From assembly GCF_039555335.1 (NCBI RefSeq), contig NC_092639.1, positions 33,760,353 through 33,824,352 of the forward strand: 64,000 nucleotides of DNA, read 5' to 3'. Source of the DNA: Amphiura filiformis (taxonomy: Eukaryota > Echinodermata > Ophiuroidea > Amphilepidida > Amphiuridae). The notes under the pieces are model-generated. The model saw nothing but the letters and a program-made list of their open reading frames with translations, made no database searches and was not told the origin of the DNA. Shown here one piece after another: positions 26,401-32,252 of the stretch. A program made the translations under genes and the position numbers. Every line of letters starts with the position of its first letter. Position 1 is the first letter of the stretch.

Positions 26401-28957
26401 ATATGAAGATGTCTACGAACCATACCTCGTTTTAAAGTAAGCAAGTCAACGCAACACTATAAAAACATCAGCAGCACGCACTTATTCGATATTCATGGTC
26501 TAGAGGTTACTTGTTCAAATCCTGTTTCAATCCAATTTAAGTACAATGATAACAACAACAAAAACACTTCTAATAAGAAATATATCATTTTAAAAATCAA
26601 CGATACTAACAATAATCAGTATCACTAGGATCCACAACATGCTCATATCAGGGGCACAGTTCTTAAACCCCAATACATTTGTACATTCATTGAATGACCT
26701 TTGAAGATTTAGGTACAAAAACTCATAGTCTGCAACTTGAGGTCAAATTTTGTACTATGATTATGTAACTGAGGTTATTGGACTATGCCATTGGGATGAG
26801 GCTATTGTGGTCCATAGTGTATGACACTTGCTGATCCATCGACCATAGAAACAGTCATTTGGTTATTCCCGTTGAAATTCATACACCCCTGTGGAAGACA
26901 TGACCTTAATCGCCCACACAGGGGTGAAGATTTCTAAATAATGGAGTCAACCATTCGGGTAATCCCATTTGATATTCACACTCCCTATGTGGAAGATTAA
27001 GGTTATGCCTTCCATAGAGAGTGTGTGGATTTCAACTGGAACAGCTCAATAGTGAATGCACTGTAAAAAGAGCAGAACAACACTTAATAAACACTTTTAA
27101 GTGTTTAGAACACTTATAAACACTTGTTTGTACAGTGAAGCCATTGGGTGTAAATTCATAAACACTAAAAAGCACTCTTTTAACACTAGTTTGTGTTAAA
27201 TACATAAACATCTTCATATTTTATGTGTTTTAGTGTTATTTTAGTGTTTATAAATTAACACCCCTATACCTTCACTGTACAAACAAGTGTTTATTAAGTG
27301 TTAAAGTATTTATTAAGTGTTGCTCTGCTGTTTTTGCAATGTAAAAGTTTGGTTTTCTTTTAATATTGTTTACCAACAATATTTAATACAGTAACATATC
27401 ATTTCGTTGAATAAAACATACTTTTTTATATTTTACTTTTTCTATAAATAGCACAAAAGTTACCGATATGCCTCTGTTTGATATTCGTTTTTCTGGCTAT
27501 GGTTTCAACAAAATTCAGCACACAATGGAGCTGATGTATAACGAGTAAGTACAAACGTTAATGTAAAGAAGAGGTTTTGTAAAATGTAGGGCTGGTGTCG
27601 ACAATATTGTCGACAAAGCAATTTTCCCGATTGTCGACAAGCATGGATCAATTGTTGTCAAAATTAATCATTCAAAAAATTAGCGAAATGCTTAAGATAT
27701 GCTTAACATCGCCATTATTTGCCATGAAATAACTGCATCAGTCTTCTATTTCATTCCTATTAGAGTGGTACAGATTATCTTTCCAATATTCTGATGGTGC
27801 ATAATTGTGTATGGGGTATATGGTAATATTTTGATGCAAAAACAAAAACAAAAACAACGCATAACGTCGTTGCTGAACGTAATATTTTGACTTTATTGCT
27901 GTATTGTTTTGTCGACAACTTGTCGACATCGGATCTTGAGATTTGACGACTGTCGACAATGTATAATTCTACTCGACAACAGCCCTAGTACAATGGTACG
28001 TTTTACCCCCAAGTAGGGTAATTATTTTTACTACCCAACCGCTACAGGCATATAGGCACCGGGTGAATAACACACATAGGTTGGGTTGGGTAATGTTTAT
28101 TACCCAATGTTGGGAAAAGTTTAATATATTGGGTAAATTTCTGACAATGAAGGTGAATTTAACAATGTTGGATGAAATTTACCCAATGTTGGGTAATCAA
28201 CAGATGTTTTACCCAATGTACTAACAGTGTAACTGATTGTTTGACAGTGTATAACACGAATCCGACCAGCCAAGTGATGGTCAGAATTCATTCCACCCAT
28301 TACTGGGAGAGCATCCGCACCAAACTGGTGTTGAAACTGCCCAATTGGACGGAAAAGCGCTGCTTCAAAATCAATCTTATAAATTGTATTGCATTGTAAA
28401 CTTTCAGCATCCTTTTGTCACACGGGTGATGGAACACAGTTTAAAATTCCCGCAAAACCCGCATCATTTCACATTTCAGGTGGGATGGCCCAACTTCAAT
28501 GGCTGCCATTGAGGTGTAGGTATATGTGTGGAATCGGAATTGTCTAATTTAGGATACAAGGACAAATATGACCAAAACAATAACTGTACAGTAAAATGTT
28601 AATTTTCCCTATTTTCGGAATTGAGAGAGCGGATCATTAATGGATATGATTTCTGCCTTCATTGGGAACCCGGGACCGAATGCGGAACCTCCAGTCCAAC
28701 TATACTGCTTCAAGAGAAAAATAATTTGCCCTGAATCCTAATTAATACCGTTTGCTAATTTTTTTTATTACAGTTATACACTAGAAGTACTACCAAATGT
28801 ATGGGCCACACATGTCTACCATCGTATATCACAGTTCAAGAAGCAGTTTCTCAACGGGCCACTCACTAGACTCGAAAATCGCATTAAGCGTTATGAATAC
28901 GTATCTGAGATAATGAGGAAGTACCGTATTGGACCTTGCTCTAATGCAAAATCATGA
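2293..28957 (+). CDS. GT49-family glycosyltransferase (LARGE/B4GAT1-like), 14 exons, 5' end missing
   Basis: Joining exons 2293-2464, 9511-9600, 10158-10225, 10425-10476, 11157-11262, 11720-11853, 14231-14388, 15580-15661, 17065-17111, 22260-22410, 24314-24395, 26319-26436, 27452-27544 and 28774-28957 gives 511 residues and a TGA, with all intron phases compatible. Residues ~208-490 are the glycosyltransferase domain: NLTMVTHLSIDR at the start, YPTNYMRNLAIK (292-303), the metal-binding LLDADFVP (DAD 314-316), then YEPYLVLK and FSGYGFNKIQHTMEL. These are GT49 landmarks; LARGE and B4GAT1 are Golgi type II enzymes adding glucuronic acid or xylose to matriglycan-type sugars. Donor and acceptor here are not known. 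Residues 1-207 are unrecognised and include a WW pair and two cysteine pairs. Five N-glycosylation sequons (NVS, NYS, NLT, NQT, NYT) fit a lumenal protein. The first exon must supply two bases before 2293 and probably the signal anchor; I did not find it. Confidence 0.88.
2365..3242 (+). repeat. Six-copy 154 bp tandem array of an exon end plus its splice donor
   Basis: The word GGTTGGTGGATGTCGCAT or a one-base variant begins at 2387, 2540, 2694, 2848, 3002 and 3156, so the period is 153-154. Each unit holds the last ~80 bases of the exon, the GTAAGA/GTAAGAT donor and ~75 bases of intron. Copy 1 is the real exon. Copies 4 and 5 change the codon before AGCCAG to TGA, and copy 6 carries a 4-base insertion (CCGG). 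The unit length is not a multiple of 3 and no pyrimidine-rich acceptor precedes copies 2-6, so they look like satellite and not alternative exons. Confidence 0.9.
3243..4430. other. Intron stretch with imperfect tandem repeats, no gene seen
   Basis: The stretch contains no supported exon. At 3940-3970 a ~28 base unit (ATAACGTCTGTGATACATAT) is repeated head to tail. Around 3915-4320 a longer unit with CACTGAAAATCT and ATTACAGAAC recurs in degraded form about every 180-200 bases. Confidence 0.5.
4665..4785. repeat. Dispersed repeat, copy 1 of 2
   Basis: This ~115 base stretch, from GGTACAAAAACTCATA to TCCATAGTGT, matches 26705-26825 in the same orientation at roughly 90%. Nothing coding is visible. 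The remainder of 4430-5100 shows no recognisable feature. Confidence 0.6.
5100..6960. other. Intron stretch without recognised gene
   Basis: No exon or reading frame is convincing. A G-run followed by TTGCTGATTTTGAAAAAGT at 5161 also occurs at 33910-33940, so it is a repeat fragment. The word CCCAGCAAACACAAAAAC at 6883-6905 is the end of the CCAGCAAACACAA repeat family seen again at 29811. Confidence 0.4.
6969..7093. mobile_element. Small foldback element
   Basis: CTGAAGTACAAAGT near 6970 is inverted as ACTTTGTACTTCAG near 7078-7091, framing about 120 bases with several GCG words. The arms are short (about 14-16 bases), so the assignment is modest. Confidence 0.4.
7379..7718. mobile_element. 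MITE with ~50 bp near-perfect terminal inverted repeats
   Basis: TACATAACGTTATGACGTTT and the following ~35 bases at the left end are repeated as the reverse complement at 7670-7718. The ~340 base element has an AT-rich centre and no coding potential. The target duplication is not clear because both sides are T- or A-rich. Confidence 0.75.
7745..8405. repeat. G-rich degenerate minisatellite
   Basis: About 660 bases are made almost only of GGGTAGTGGGGT, GGTGTGGTGGGG and similar words, with no fixed period. Long open frames on either strand here (Pro/Thr/His-rich on the minus strand) are composition artefacts. The strand asymmetry (G-rich on +) could allow G-quadruplex formation; that is inference. 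Confidence 0.8.
8420..8577 (-). mobile_element. tRNA-derived SINE-like element
   Basis: Read on the minus strand, AGTGCCTAATGGTTAGGGCG resembles a pol III A box and GGGTTCGAGCCCC a B box about 30 bases later, as in a tRNA head. The body follows toward 8420 with CTCCACCCAGGTG. No intact cloverleaf is evident, so this is a SINE or tRNA relic, not a tRNA gene. Confidence 0.6.
8830..9478. mobile_element. 649 bp MITE flanked by TTAA
   Basis: Long inverted arms extend inward from TTAA at 8826-8829 and 9479-9482; the words GTGGGACATTAGAGCACATC and CAGACATATCGAATTGCATT recur inverted on the right. The centre is a second palindrome around 9140-9185. TTAA duplications are typical of piggyBac-type and some Kolobok elements. 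No transposase is present. A truncated relative sits at 11268-11526. Confidence 0.85.
9511..9600 (+). CDS. GT49 gene exon (residues 58-87)
   Basis: The acceptor TTCCACTACAG and donor AAG/GTTAGT bound 30 codons in phase 0-0. It reads as alternating hydrophobic residues around RIVGIDFTAKG and ASFKWN, like beta strands. It lies 32 bases after the 649 bp MITE, so the acceptor region is hemmed in by that insertion. Confidence 0.8.
9880..10040 (+). other. Open stretch of unknown status in intron
   Basis: One + frame is open from about 9880 to the TGA near 10037 and contains FTTEELSSTCYFDD and RQNRIYMDKF, which look coding-like. No good splice borders were found and it does not fit the phases of the flanking exons. 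It could be a repeat, a pseudogene fragment or an unrelated exon. Confidence 0.2.
10158..10225 (+). CDS. GT49 gene exon (residues 88-110)
   Basis: The acceptor is GATTTGATACAG and the donor GTCAG/GTATAT. It enters in phase 0 and ends with two bases of an arginine codon. It encodes MDAAVVSSQALLKY and TDESYEIV; the leading ATG is internal, not a start. Confidence 0.75.
10425..10476 (+). CDS. GT49 gene exon (residues 110-127)
   Basis: The acceptor is TATGTTTTTCAG and the donor AAAG/GTATTA. One base completes the split arginine, then LHYPTGNYSVMSVGMSK follows, with an N-Y-S sequon. It is only 52 bases long but phases match on both sides. Confidence 0.75.
10733..11062 (+). repeat. Polypurine GGA/GAA tract in intron
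   Basis: More than 300 bases are almost free of pyrimidines on the + strand, with GAGGAGGAGGAGGAGG at ~10930 and a CAGCAG patch at ~10773. A polypurine tract of this length can adopt triplex or slipped structures. The serine-rich minus-strand reading frame is a by-product. Confidence 0.8.
11157..11262 (+). CDS. GT49 gene exon (residues 128-163)
   Basis: The acceptor is CTTTATTTCCAG and the donor TTTG/GTAAGA. It encodes MFPADKTLKSITAMLTCYGF and then DGSALFRDTTIKPIF, leaving in phase 1. The donor is followed within about five bases by a truncated copy of the 649 bp MITE family. Confidence 0.8.
11268..11526. mobile_element. Truncated copy of the 649 bp TTAA MITE, abutting a splice donor
   Basis: AATTGAAAATGTTGACC through CTCTAATGTCCCACAAAAAT matches the centre and right half of 8830-9478. 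The left half is missing. The copy starts about five bases after the exon donor GTAAGA, so the extended donor context now includes MITE-derived sequence. Confidence 0.75.
11720..11853 (+). CDS. GT49 gene exon (residues 163-207)
   Basis: The acceptor is ACACTTTCAG and the donor GTG/GTAAGT. Two bases finish a glutamate, then STVALAVQKDRQKCISKCPH leads into YFKPDQDHLPFDVD and ERAVTDFQV. A C-x3-C pair is present. It closes the unrecognised N-terminal region. Confidence 0.8.
11934..12298. mobile_element. 365 bp foldback MITE
   Basis: GGCCAAAAAAAATTGTTG with TGTTGCCCTCAA at the left end is repeated inverted at 12265-12298 with a few mismatches. The centre contains A- and T-runs. It is non-coding. 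Confidence 0.65.
12321..13736. repeat. 1.4 kb dispersed repeat, copy 2
   Basis: Near-identical to 432-1883 in the same orientation, 12 kb away, in a different intron of the same gene. It has a shorter CAA tract and lacks about 30 bases near 12515. The high identity means the copies are young or homogenised. Confidence 0.85.
13737..14230. other. Intron stretch, nothing recognised
   Basis: No exon, repeat or element is evident apart from the pyrimidine-rich run leading to the acceptor at 14221-14230. Confidence 0.4.
14231..14388 (+). CDS. GT49 gene exon (residues 208-260), start of catalytic domain
   Basis: The acceptor is TTTTTTATATAG and the donor AACAAG/GTAAAA. It encodes HSNLTMVTHLSIDRIDILQK, then SIAVWTGLISVSVFVP. 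This matches the GT49 opening, in which a T/V-T-L-V/M-T beta strand is followed by a W-x-G-x-I/L-S turn. The end, VMDAKKKNQTEPVLTR, is a hydrophilic insert. Confidence 0.88.
14389..15579. other. Intron with dispersed repeat bearing TCGACTT words
   Basis: Between about 15130 and 15500 the word TCGACTT or its complement AAGTCGA recurs about ten times. Part of this stretch (GAATTCAGATTGC, GGTGTTTACA, CTTCAAAACAAATTG, TTGCTCATGCTTCA) recurs at 56335-56450, so it is a repeat family. 14390-15130 holds nothing recognised. Confidence 0.45.
15580..15661 (+). CDS. GT49 gene exon (residues 260-287)
   Basis: The acceptor is TATTTCCAAAG and the donor AAT/GTAAGT. One base completes an arginine, then SRRFLKDKLKEVKFKCKCDL and LIIYARN. 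The final hydrophobic strand fits the beta strand preceding the YPxN motif in GT49 enzymes. Confidence 0.8.
15914..16252. mobile_element. ~340 bp MITE with GGGGCTGTGCAA ends
   Basis: GGGGCTGTGCAACAATTATG at the left is inverted at the right (CATAATTATATTGCACAGCCCC). The right flank is TTAA; the left flank reads TTA followed by the element's first G, consistent with a degraded TTAA target. The interior has C-rich GCCCCCC words. Confidence 0.7.
16253..17064. other. Intron with possible tRNA-like fragment
   Basis: TGGTCAAGCGGTTAAATGGTC at 16660-16680 and GGTCCCGGGTTCAAAATCTG at 16743-16762 resemble spaced A and B boxes on the + strand. They are ~85 bases apart and imperfect. The rest holds no recognisable feature. 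Confidence 0.35.
17065..17111 (+). CDS. GT49 gene exon with YPxNxxRN motif (residues 288-303)
   Basis: The acceptor is TGTCTGTTTGCAG and the donor TTAA/GTACGT. It encodes PEDEYPTNYMRNLAIK, leaving in phase 2. The Y-P-x-N-x-x-R-N-x-A string is a hallmark of LARGE/B4GAT1-type GT49 proteins, so this 47-base exon is secure despite its size. Confidence 0.88.
17388..17532. mobile_element. ~145 bp hairpin MITE
   Basis: AGGGATGAAATCAAAACTCG at the left is inverted at the right as CGAGTTTTGATTTCATCCCT, and the match continues imperfectly inward through the GGTTAACCGGCGG region. TA lies on both sides, as expected for a Tc1/mariner-type target. Confidence 0.8.
18040..18377 (-). pseudogene. LINE reverse transcriptase C-terminal part
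   Basis: The minus strand encodes LKIHDIFKFQ and HKFHYKMLPNDLYDNFF, followed in another frame by SKDFHIQLFN and HGALLWNDL. This is the usual C-terminal region of CR1/Jockey-like reverse transcriptases. It rejoins the RT in frame if the insertion 18382-19125 plus one TTAA is removed. Confidence 0.85.
18382..19125. mobile_element. 744 bp TTAA-flanked insertion inside the LINE
   Basis: TTAA occurs at 18378-18381 and at 19126-19129. Removing the insert with one TTAA restores an uninterrupted LINE frame across the junction (HQLNALKIHDIFKF). The ends are weakly inverted (AGGGGGGTAACCC against AGGTCCGTGACCC). The interior carries a tRNA-like sequence at 18767-18839 and no transposase. Confidence 0.85.
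18767..18839 (-). mobile_element. tRNA-like sequence inside the 744 bp element
   Basis: On the minus strand, TAGCTCAATTGGCTAGCGCG gives a good A box and GGTTCGAAACC a perfect B box, with spacing like a tRNA. The T arm has one mismatch and the acceptor stem does not pair, so it is a SINE head or tRNA pseudogene. Confidence 0.6.
19130..20481 (-). pseudogene. LINE reverse transcriptase, disrupted
   Basis: The frame contains GIFLDLSKAFDTLNHNILL (RT block with the first catalytic aspartate), the FADDTNILF box with the catalytic DD pair, KTNYMLF, and TKFLGLLIDDNLSWKSH. The usual GVPQGSILGP block appears split: GVPHRVNSW in one frame and GSILGPSS in another, so a frameshift lies near 19740. A further break separates the upstream piece at 20284-20481 (KFNDFFTNIGPLLAEKFRNP). 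Confidence 0.9.
20566..22104 (-). pseudogene. LINE endonuclease domain, long intact frame
   Basis: The 512-codon frame has the AP-endonuclease layout: LFHLNALSLNKR at the start, IYAFTETWF (catalytic glutamate), GGASLFIH, VVYKPD, the ITGDFNIDLL block and the LSDHFPIF terminal histidine motif. The catalytic blocks are present, so this half of the element is well preserved. The N-terminal ~70 codons are low-complexity and may be 5' UTR read through. It is separated from the RT by a frame break near 20560. Confidence 0.9.
22260..22410 (+). CDS. GT49 gene exon with DAD motif (residues 303-353)
   Basis: The acceptor is GTCATCATTTATAG and the donor GAG/GTGGGT. It encodes KQVKTEHMVLLDADFVPCPD, then FESRWFQSMRRV and YVVPVFEGAKE. 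The DAD triplet (22291-22299) is the metal and sugar-nucleotide site expected in LARGE-type enzymes. The VVPVFE strand also matches the family. Confidence 0.92.
22526..22775. repeat. ~125-130 bp tandem repeat, 2.5 copies
   Basis: GTGATATTTAAAAGTATTCG and the following TTGCA word recur at about 22528, 22638 and 22747, with ATATTTAAAACTTACGTAAA between them. It is intronic. Confidence 0.75.
22776..24313. other. Intron stretch with repeat fragments
   Basis: Near 22790-22860, AAAATATTTTGGGCAAACAT and neighbours match the interior of the CCAGCAAACACAA family at 29811. A fragment GAGGGGCACTCAACTT at 23674 belongs to the family at 31386. No exon is seen. Confidence 0.4.
24314..24395 (+). CDS. GT49 gene exon (residues 354-381)
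   Basis: The acceptor is CACAATTTCAG and the donor TTCG/GTATCC. It encodes ITAADLPRTKSELKKIVS and AENPVIYPF, leaving in phase 1. The PRTKSEL stretch corresponds to the P-K-S-K-A/S-E-L segment after the catalytic core in LARGE. Confidence 0.87.
24542..24767. mobile_element. 226 bp hairpin MITE flanked by TTAA
   Basis: AGAGAAGCCCCACAGAGCAG leads a left arm of over 90 bases that is inverted at the right end (GGGGCTTCCTCT). TTAA lies at 24538-24541 and 24768-24771. Arms share TTCTTCTGGGGTGAACCAAA and AAATTCAG. Confidence 0.85.
24945..26215. repeat. 1.27 kb GTGAGTGGGTG minisatellite
   Basis: The array is built from GGTGAGTGGGTGTGAGGAGG and GGTGAATGGGTGGGGTGG words with an irregular period near 38-40. 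It contains no A/T-rich breaks. It ends about 100 bases before the acceptor of the next GT49 exon. Long Pro/Thr/His/Ser-rich frames on the minus strand (up to 460 codons) come from the repeat and are not genes. Many GGTGAGTGG words look like splice donors. Confidence 0.9.
26319..26436 (+). CDS. GT49 gene exon (residues 381-420)
   Basis: The acceptor chosen is CACAACTCACAG at 26318. A nearby alternative at 26328 puts the exon out of phase with its upstream neighbour, so the first is preferred. It encodes HYSSPLSHELTNYTKWYTS and then GYEDVYEPYLVLK, leaving in phase 2 (donor AAA/GTAAGC). T-N-Y-x-K-W and E-P-Y-x-V match GT49 enzymes. Confidence 0.88.
26868..27048. mobile_element. ~180 bp MITE
   Basis: TTATTCCCGTTGAAATTCAT with ACACCCCTGTGG at the left is roughly inverted at 27010-27048 (GAGTGTGTGGATTTCAACTG). 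An internal inverted half-copy (CACCCCTGTGGAAGA / CACACAGGGGTG) lies at 26885-26925. It is non-coding. Confidence 0.55.
27058..27345. mobile_element. ~290 bp MITE rich in AACACTT
   Basis: CACTGTAAAAAGAGCAGAAC and AACACTTAATAAACACTT at the left recur inverted at 27285-27345. The interior repeats AGTGTTT and its complement many times. Confidence 0.7.
27452..27544 (+). CDS. GT49 gene exon (residues 420-451)
   Basis: The acceptor is TTCTATAAATAG and the donor AACGA/GTAAGT. It encodes TKVTDMPLFDIRFSGYGFNK followed by IQHTMELMYNE/D. The F-x-G-Y/F-G-x-N-K string is conserved in LARGE-type enzymes and is followed by an acidic-hydrophobic helix. Confidence 0.9.
27587..27987. mobile_element. 401 bp hAT-like non-autonomous element
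   Basis: The ends are TAGGGCTGGTGTCGACAA and the inverted CTCGACAACAGCCCTA. The flanks are GTAAAATG (27579-27586) and GTACAATG (27988-27995), an 8 bp target duplication with one mismatch, the size expected of hAT elements. TGTCGACAA words repeat inside. It sits 42 bases after the exon ending at 27544. Confidence 0.8.
27996..28235. repeat. Cluster of TTACCCAATGTTGGGT words
   Basis: GTTGGGTAA and TTACCCAATGTTGGG recur six or more times within about 200 bases on both strands, with GTTTTACCC at either end. It is probably another foldback element. No gene is seen from here to 28770. Confidence 0.55.
28774..28957 (+). CDS. GT49 gene last exon (residues 451-511) and stop
   Basis: The acceptor is TTTTTTTATTACAG. 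One base completes an aspartate, then YTLEVLPNVWATHVYHRISQ and a basic tail ending IGPCSNAKS and TGA at 28955-28957. L-P-N-x-x-x-T/I-H is the family's final strand with its conserved histidine. No AATAAA was seen in the next few hundred bases; a TTAA-flanked MITE begins at 29084, so the 3' UTR is short or runs through it. Confidence 0.9.
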
Positions 28958-29083
28958 GGAATGTATATTTGATTTAGAAATGGAATATATTTAAACTTAA
29001 CCTATGGACACTAAGGCAAAAACCAAATACAAGTGTATTTTATAGTGTCTAACATGCAAGTAGACAAGTCTTCCAAATCTTAA

Positions 29084-29432
29084 GGGGTACTACACCCCTG
29101 GCCAATTTTGTGCCTATTTTTGCATTTTTCTCAAAATGATAGCACATTGGTGACAAGTAAGATATGTATATTATAGGGCAAGGACTACAACTACTGTACT
29201 GAAAATTCAGCAACTCAAAGCAAGTAGTTATTGATTTATTGATCAAATATTGGTTTTCCCTCATTTTTGACTGTAACTCCACAATTGTTGTCTGTGCAGA
29301 AATAACATTTCCAGTGCAGTAGTTGTAGTCCTTGCCCCTATAATATACATATCTTACTTGTTCCCAATGCGCTACCATTTTTGAGAAAAATGCAAAAATA
29401 GGCATAAAATTGGGCAGGGGTGCAGTACCCCC
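29084..29432. mobile_element. 349 bp TTAA-flanked MITE, copy 1 of 2
   Basis: GGGGTACTACACCCCTGGCC opens a left arm that is inverted at the right (GGGTGCAGTACCCCC). TTAA lies at 29080-29083 and 29433-29436. The same family occurs at 57338-57668. Arms of ~150 bases make it a near-complete hairpin. Confidence 0.88.
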
Positions 29433-29463
29433 TTAAACGTGTCTTATATACTTGAATGGGCTA

Positions 29464-29714
29464 TTCCAGAAAATAGATGCACACCCCCTGTAGAGGAGTT
29501 CGGATTTCCGGACTTTTTGTCCAGTTGTGATTGTTGGAAATCCAGACATTTAAAGTGTCTAAAGGCGAAAATTTTTAATTGGATTTCTAAGCTTTTTCCA
29601 GTGACGTTGAGAACAGGAATTCCAGTCGTTTTCAGAAAGCAGACTTGGAAATCCAGACATTTCTTTTATTGAAAAGTTACTCCTCTATAGGGGGTGTGCA
29701 CTTATTTTCTGGAA
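29464..29714. mobile_element. 251 bp TA-flanked MITE
   Basis: TTCCAGAAAATAGATGCACA with CCCCCTGTAGAGGAGT is inverted at the right end (ACTCCTCTATAGGGGGTGTG). TA flanks at 29462-29463 and 29715-29716 fit a Tc1/mariner-type target. Confidence 0.82.
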
Positions 29715-29810
29715 TATCTCAATATTCGGCCTATGTATCTATAATTTAAAGACCTACAAAAACGCGCCCATGTATTATCTGCACGTCAAAGTCAGAAAAC
29801 AAGAAAGCCA

Positions 29811-30078
29811 GCAAACACAACGTTTACAGAAAAAGGTTTAAATGTTGGTGTTCTATCAGTTTTCTATAAAGGTTATAAAACGGTAATGAACATTTTTGAA
29901 AACGTGATGCAAAACATTCATAGAGAATGTTAATTAACTGTTGACAAAATATTTTGCAGCAATGTTTGCCCAAAATATTTTACAATAACGATTTAAAAAC
30001 GTTTTCTATAACCCGACATTTTAATGTTCTTAAAACGTTTTGAATAAACGGTTTAAGAAAATTTGTGTTTGCTGGGAA
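29811..30078. mobile_element. ~265 bp CCAGCAAACACAA-type MITE
   Basis: CCAGCAAACACAACGTTT at the left and TTTGTGTTTGCTGGG at the right are inverted ends. The interior has AAAACGTTTT and AAATATTTTGC words. Fragments of the family occur at 6883, 22790 and 57060. Confidence 0.75.
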
Positions 30079-31379
30079 AGGTTTCTTAACGGCCCAGTGG
30101 CGTAACGAAGATTTTTCTTCGGGGGGGCTTTCGAGGGTGATTGACGAAAAGGAGAACAATTGCAGGGGTGGGGCAAAATGTCCAAGTGGCAGCTACCCCA
30201 GGATATGCCACTTGACTCTAGCTTCAAATGTCACAACATACTGGGACAGAATGTGCATGGTACGATAGGGGCTGTTTAATTTGTAAGATTTTGATATCTT
30301 ATAATTATACTACACTATACTTTGATAAGCTCATAATAGGCGGGAAATGTTAGGCTTTTACCACTACGCCGAAAAGTAGACTGATGATATGACCCACGTT
30401 AAGAGTGCTATTATAGTTGACCTGTCTGGTCTATATTTTGTGTGTAAAGAAAGTAAAGAAAGTATAAGAATTGGATTAATAATTTGTGATGCTTTTGGCG
30501 AGATGTCACAAGACAATTTTCAAAGTAAAATATTTTGATATTAATCCGCGATGTTATAAGGCCCGCCGATTACGAGCTGATCAAAGTATAGAGTGGTTGC
30601 TCAGAACCCAACTGCTAGGAGCTTCAATCAGCTTTTAGGCGTAGAACCTCCGGTTTTCGTTTTTATTTTATTATTTACTGTTTTCGCTTTCATTTGACAA
30701 CGCCCGGGACTGCACCTTTTTGAGATGTTTAATTTGAAATACCCCAAAATGGGTGCAAATTTGGGGTAGCGCCCAGCGTTTTTATTGTATTTTTCTTCTA
30801 TTTGACACCATTTCTGTTTTGTTTTCGAGATATTTTATAATGTATTCCAATATATTTAATTCAGAAGAGACCCAAAATATGAATATTGACCCGCGTTTTA
30901 TCACTTTTATGAGTAGTGGTGAAAATATATGTATCACATTCTTTACTTTTTTCTCTTACACATTATTTTACCATCACCTGGATTGCTTGCTTGCTTTAGT
31001 TATTCATTCATTAATCATGTTAATGTATAAATTCGTATATTCATTTTTTATCTATATTTTTAATTAGTTATAAATTTACTTTTGCTTCTTCATAATTATT
31101 ACACATTAACAATTTCTTCAGGCAAATTCTGAACTGTTTTTGTAGGGATGTGGAAAATAATCTCTTCCTCAGGAGCAACGTTTTCCTATTATCTCTTCCT
31201 CAGGAGCAACGTTTTCCTATTCTAATTTTCTCCCTGTTCCTTTTATCTCCCAAATGGCACCATTTCTTGCATTTTAATAGTAATTTCCTAGGAGCGGTGC
31301 TCCCCCCCCCCCGTTTTCTGCATCACTGGTTTGAAGTATAACAGCTCTGACTGGTCAAAATATTCTGTGACTGAGCTGA
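30079..31379. other. Intergenic stretch, nothing firmly recognised
   Basis: A 31 base segment ATCTCTTCCTCAGGAGCAAC is directly repeated at 31158 and 31191. GTGGCGTAACGAAGATTTTT at 30100 looks like a repeat start. No exon was found. Confidence 0.4.
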
Positions 31380-31847
31380 CTCCCGGGGGGGGGGGGCACT
31401 CAACTTTGGAAGTGACGGTATGGTCCCCTCTTTTGAAGTCGACTATACCCGATGACCCCCTTTTTTTAAAGCCATACCCGATGACCCCCCTTTTTTTTAG
31501 TTGCGGCTACCCAATGACCCCCTTTTTTTTTGGTTGCGGCTACCCAATGCCCCCCTTTTTTCTAGAATAGCATCATCAAAATGCAACAAAAAAATGCCGA
31601 AACTGTCAAATTTTGCTCAATTTTTTCACAATTTTCTACCCGATGACCCTTTAAAAAAAAATCTTATACTCGATGACCCCTTTTTCAAAATATTGTACCC
31701 AATGAACCCCTTTTTTATTTTGTTTGTACCCAATAATCCCCTTTTTTAAAATAACGCTTTGTACCCGATAGGCCCCTACTTCGCGACTCCGGTAGGCACA
31801 TACCCGTCACTTCCAAAGTTGAGTGCCCCCCCCCCCCCCCGGGAGCT
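31380..31847. mobile_element. MITE with inner TACCCGATGACCCC repeats
   Basis: CTCCCGGGGGGG...GGCACTCAACTTTGGAAGTG at the left is inverted at the right (CACTTCCAAAGTTGAGTG then C-run and GGGAG). Inside, ACCCGATGACCCCCTTTTTT recurs about nine times with an irregular 30-45 base spacing. Fragments of the end occur at 23674 and 50785, so it is a family. Confidence 0.8.
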
Positions 31848-32252
31848 GAATGTCTCCCCACTTATCTATTTATTCTTATTTATATTAAAATATACACATA
31901 AGAATGTATTGAAGTCTGCAAACAATTATCACCATGCTAAAAAATTACTTCACTGCAGTTGTCTGACGAGTATAAGACTTGTTTATTGTTTCTTAGTTAC
32001 AAACTAAACTCTGACTCTGATCGCTCAAGAATTTCGAGTGGCGCGGTCACTGCATAGACTTTCGCGATTCGTCTTTCTTGCGCCATGTGAGATAGTGATC
32101 ATAGTGAGTATAGTCTGTAACTTAGAACAAAAGTCCTTCTCGTCGGACTACGCTGCAGTGTATTATGTTACTGACCTTCCAGAGCAGTCTACATCACTAG
32201 GAATTCGCAATGCAGCATGGGATAGGATTAGTATGGTTGGAAAGGGTACAGG

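Noticed and set aside
26329..26436. Alternative acceptor at 26328 for the GT49 exon
   Set aside because: It leaves the exon out of phase with the upstream exon ending at 24395; the acceptor at 26318 fits.
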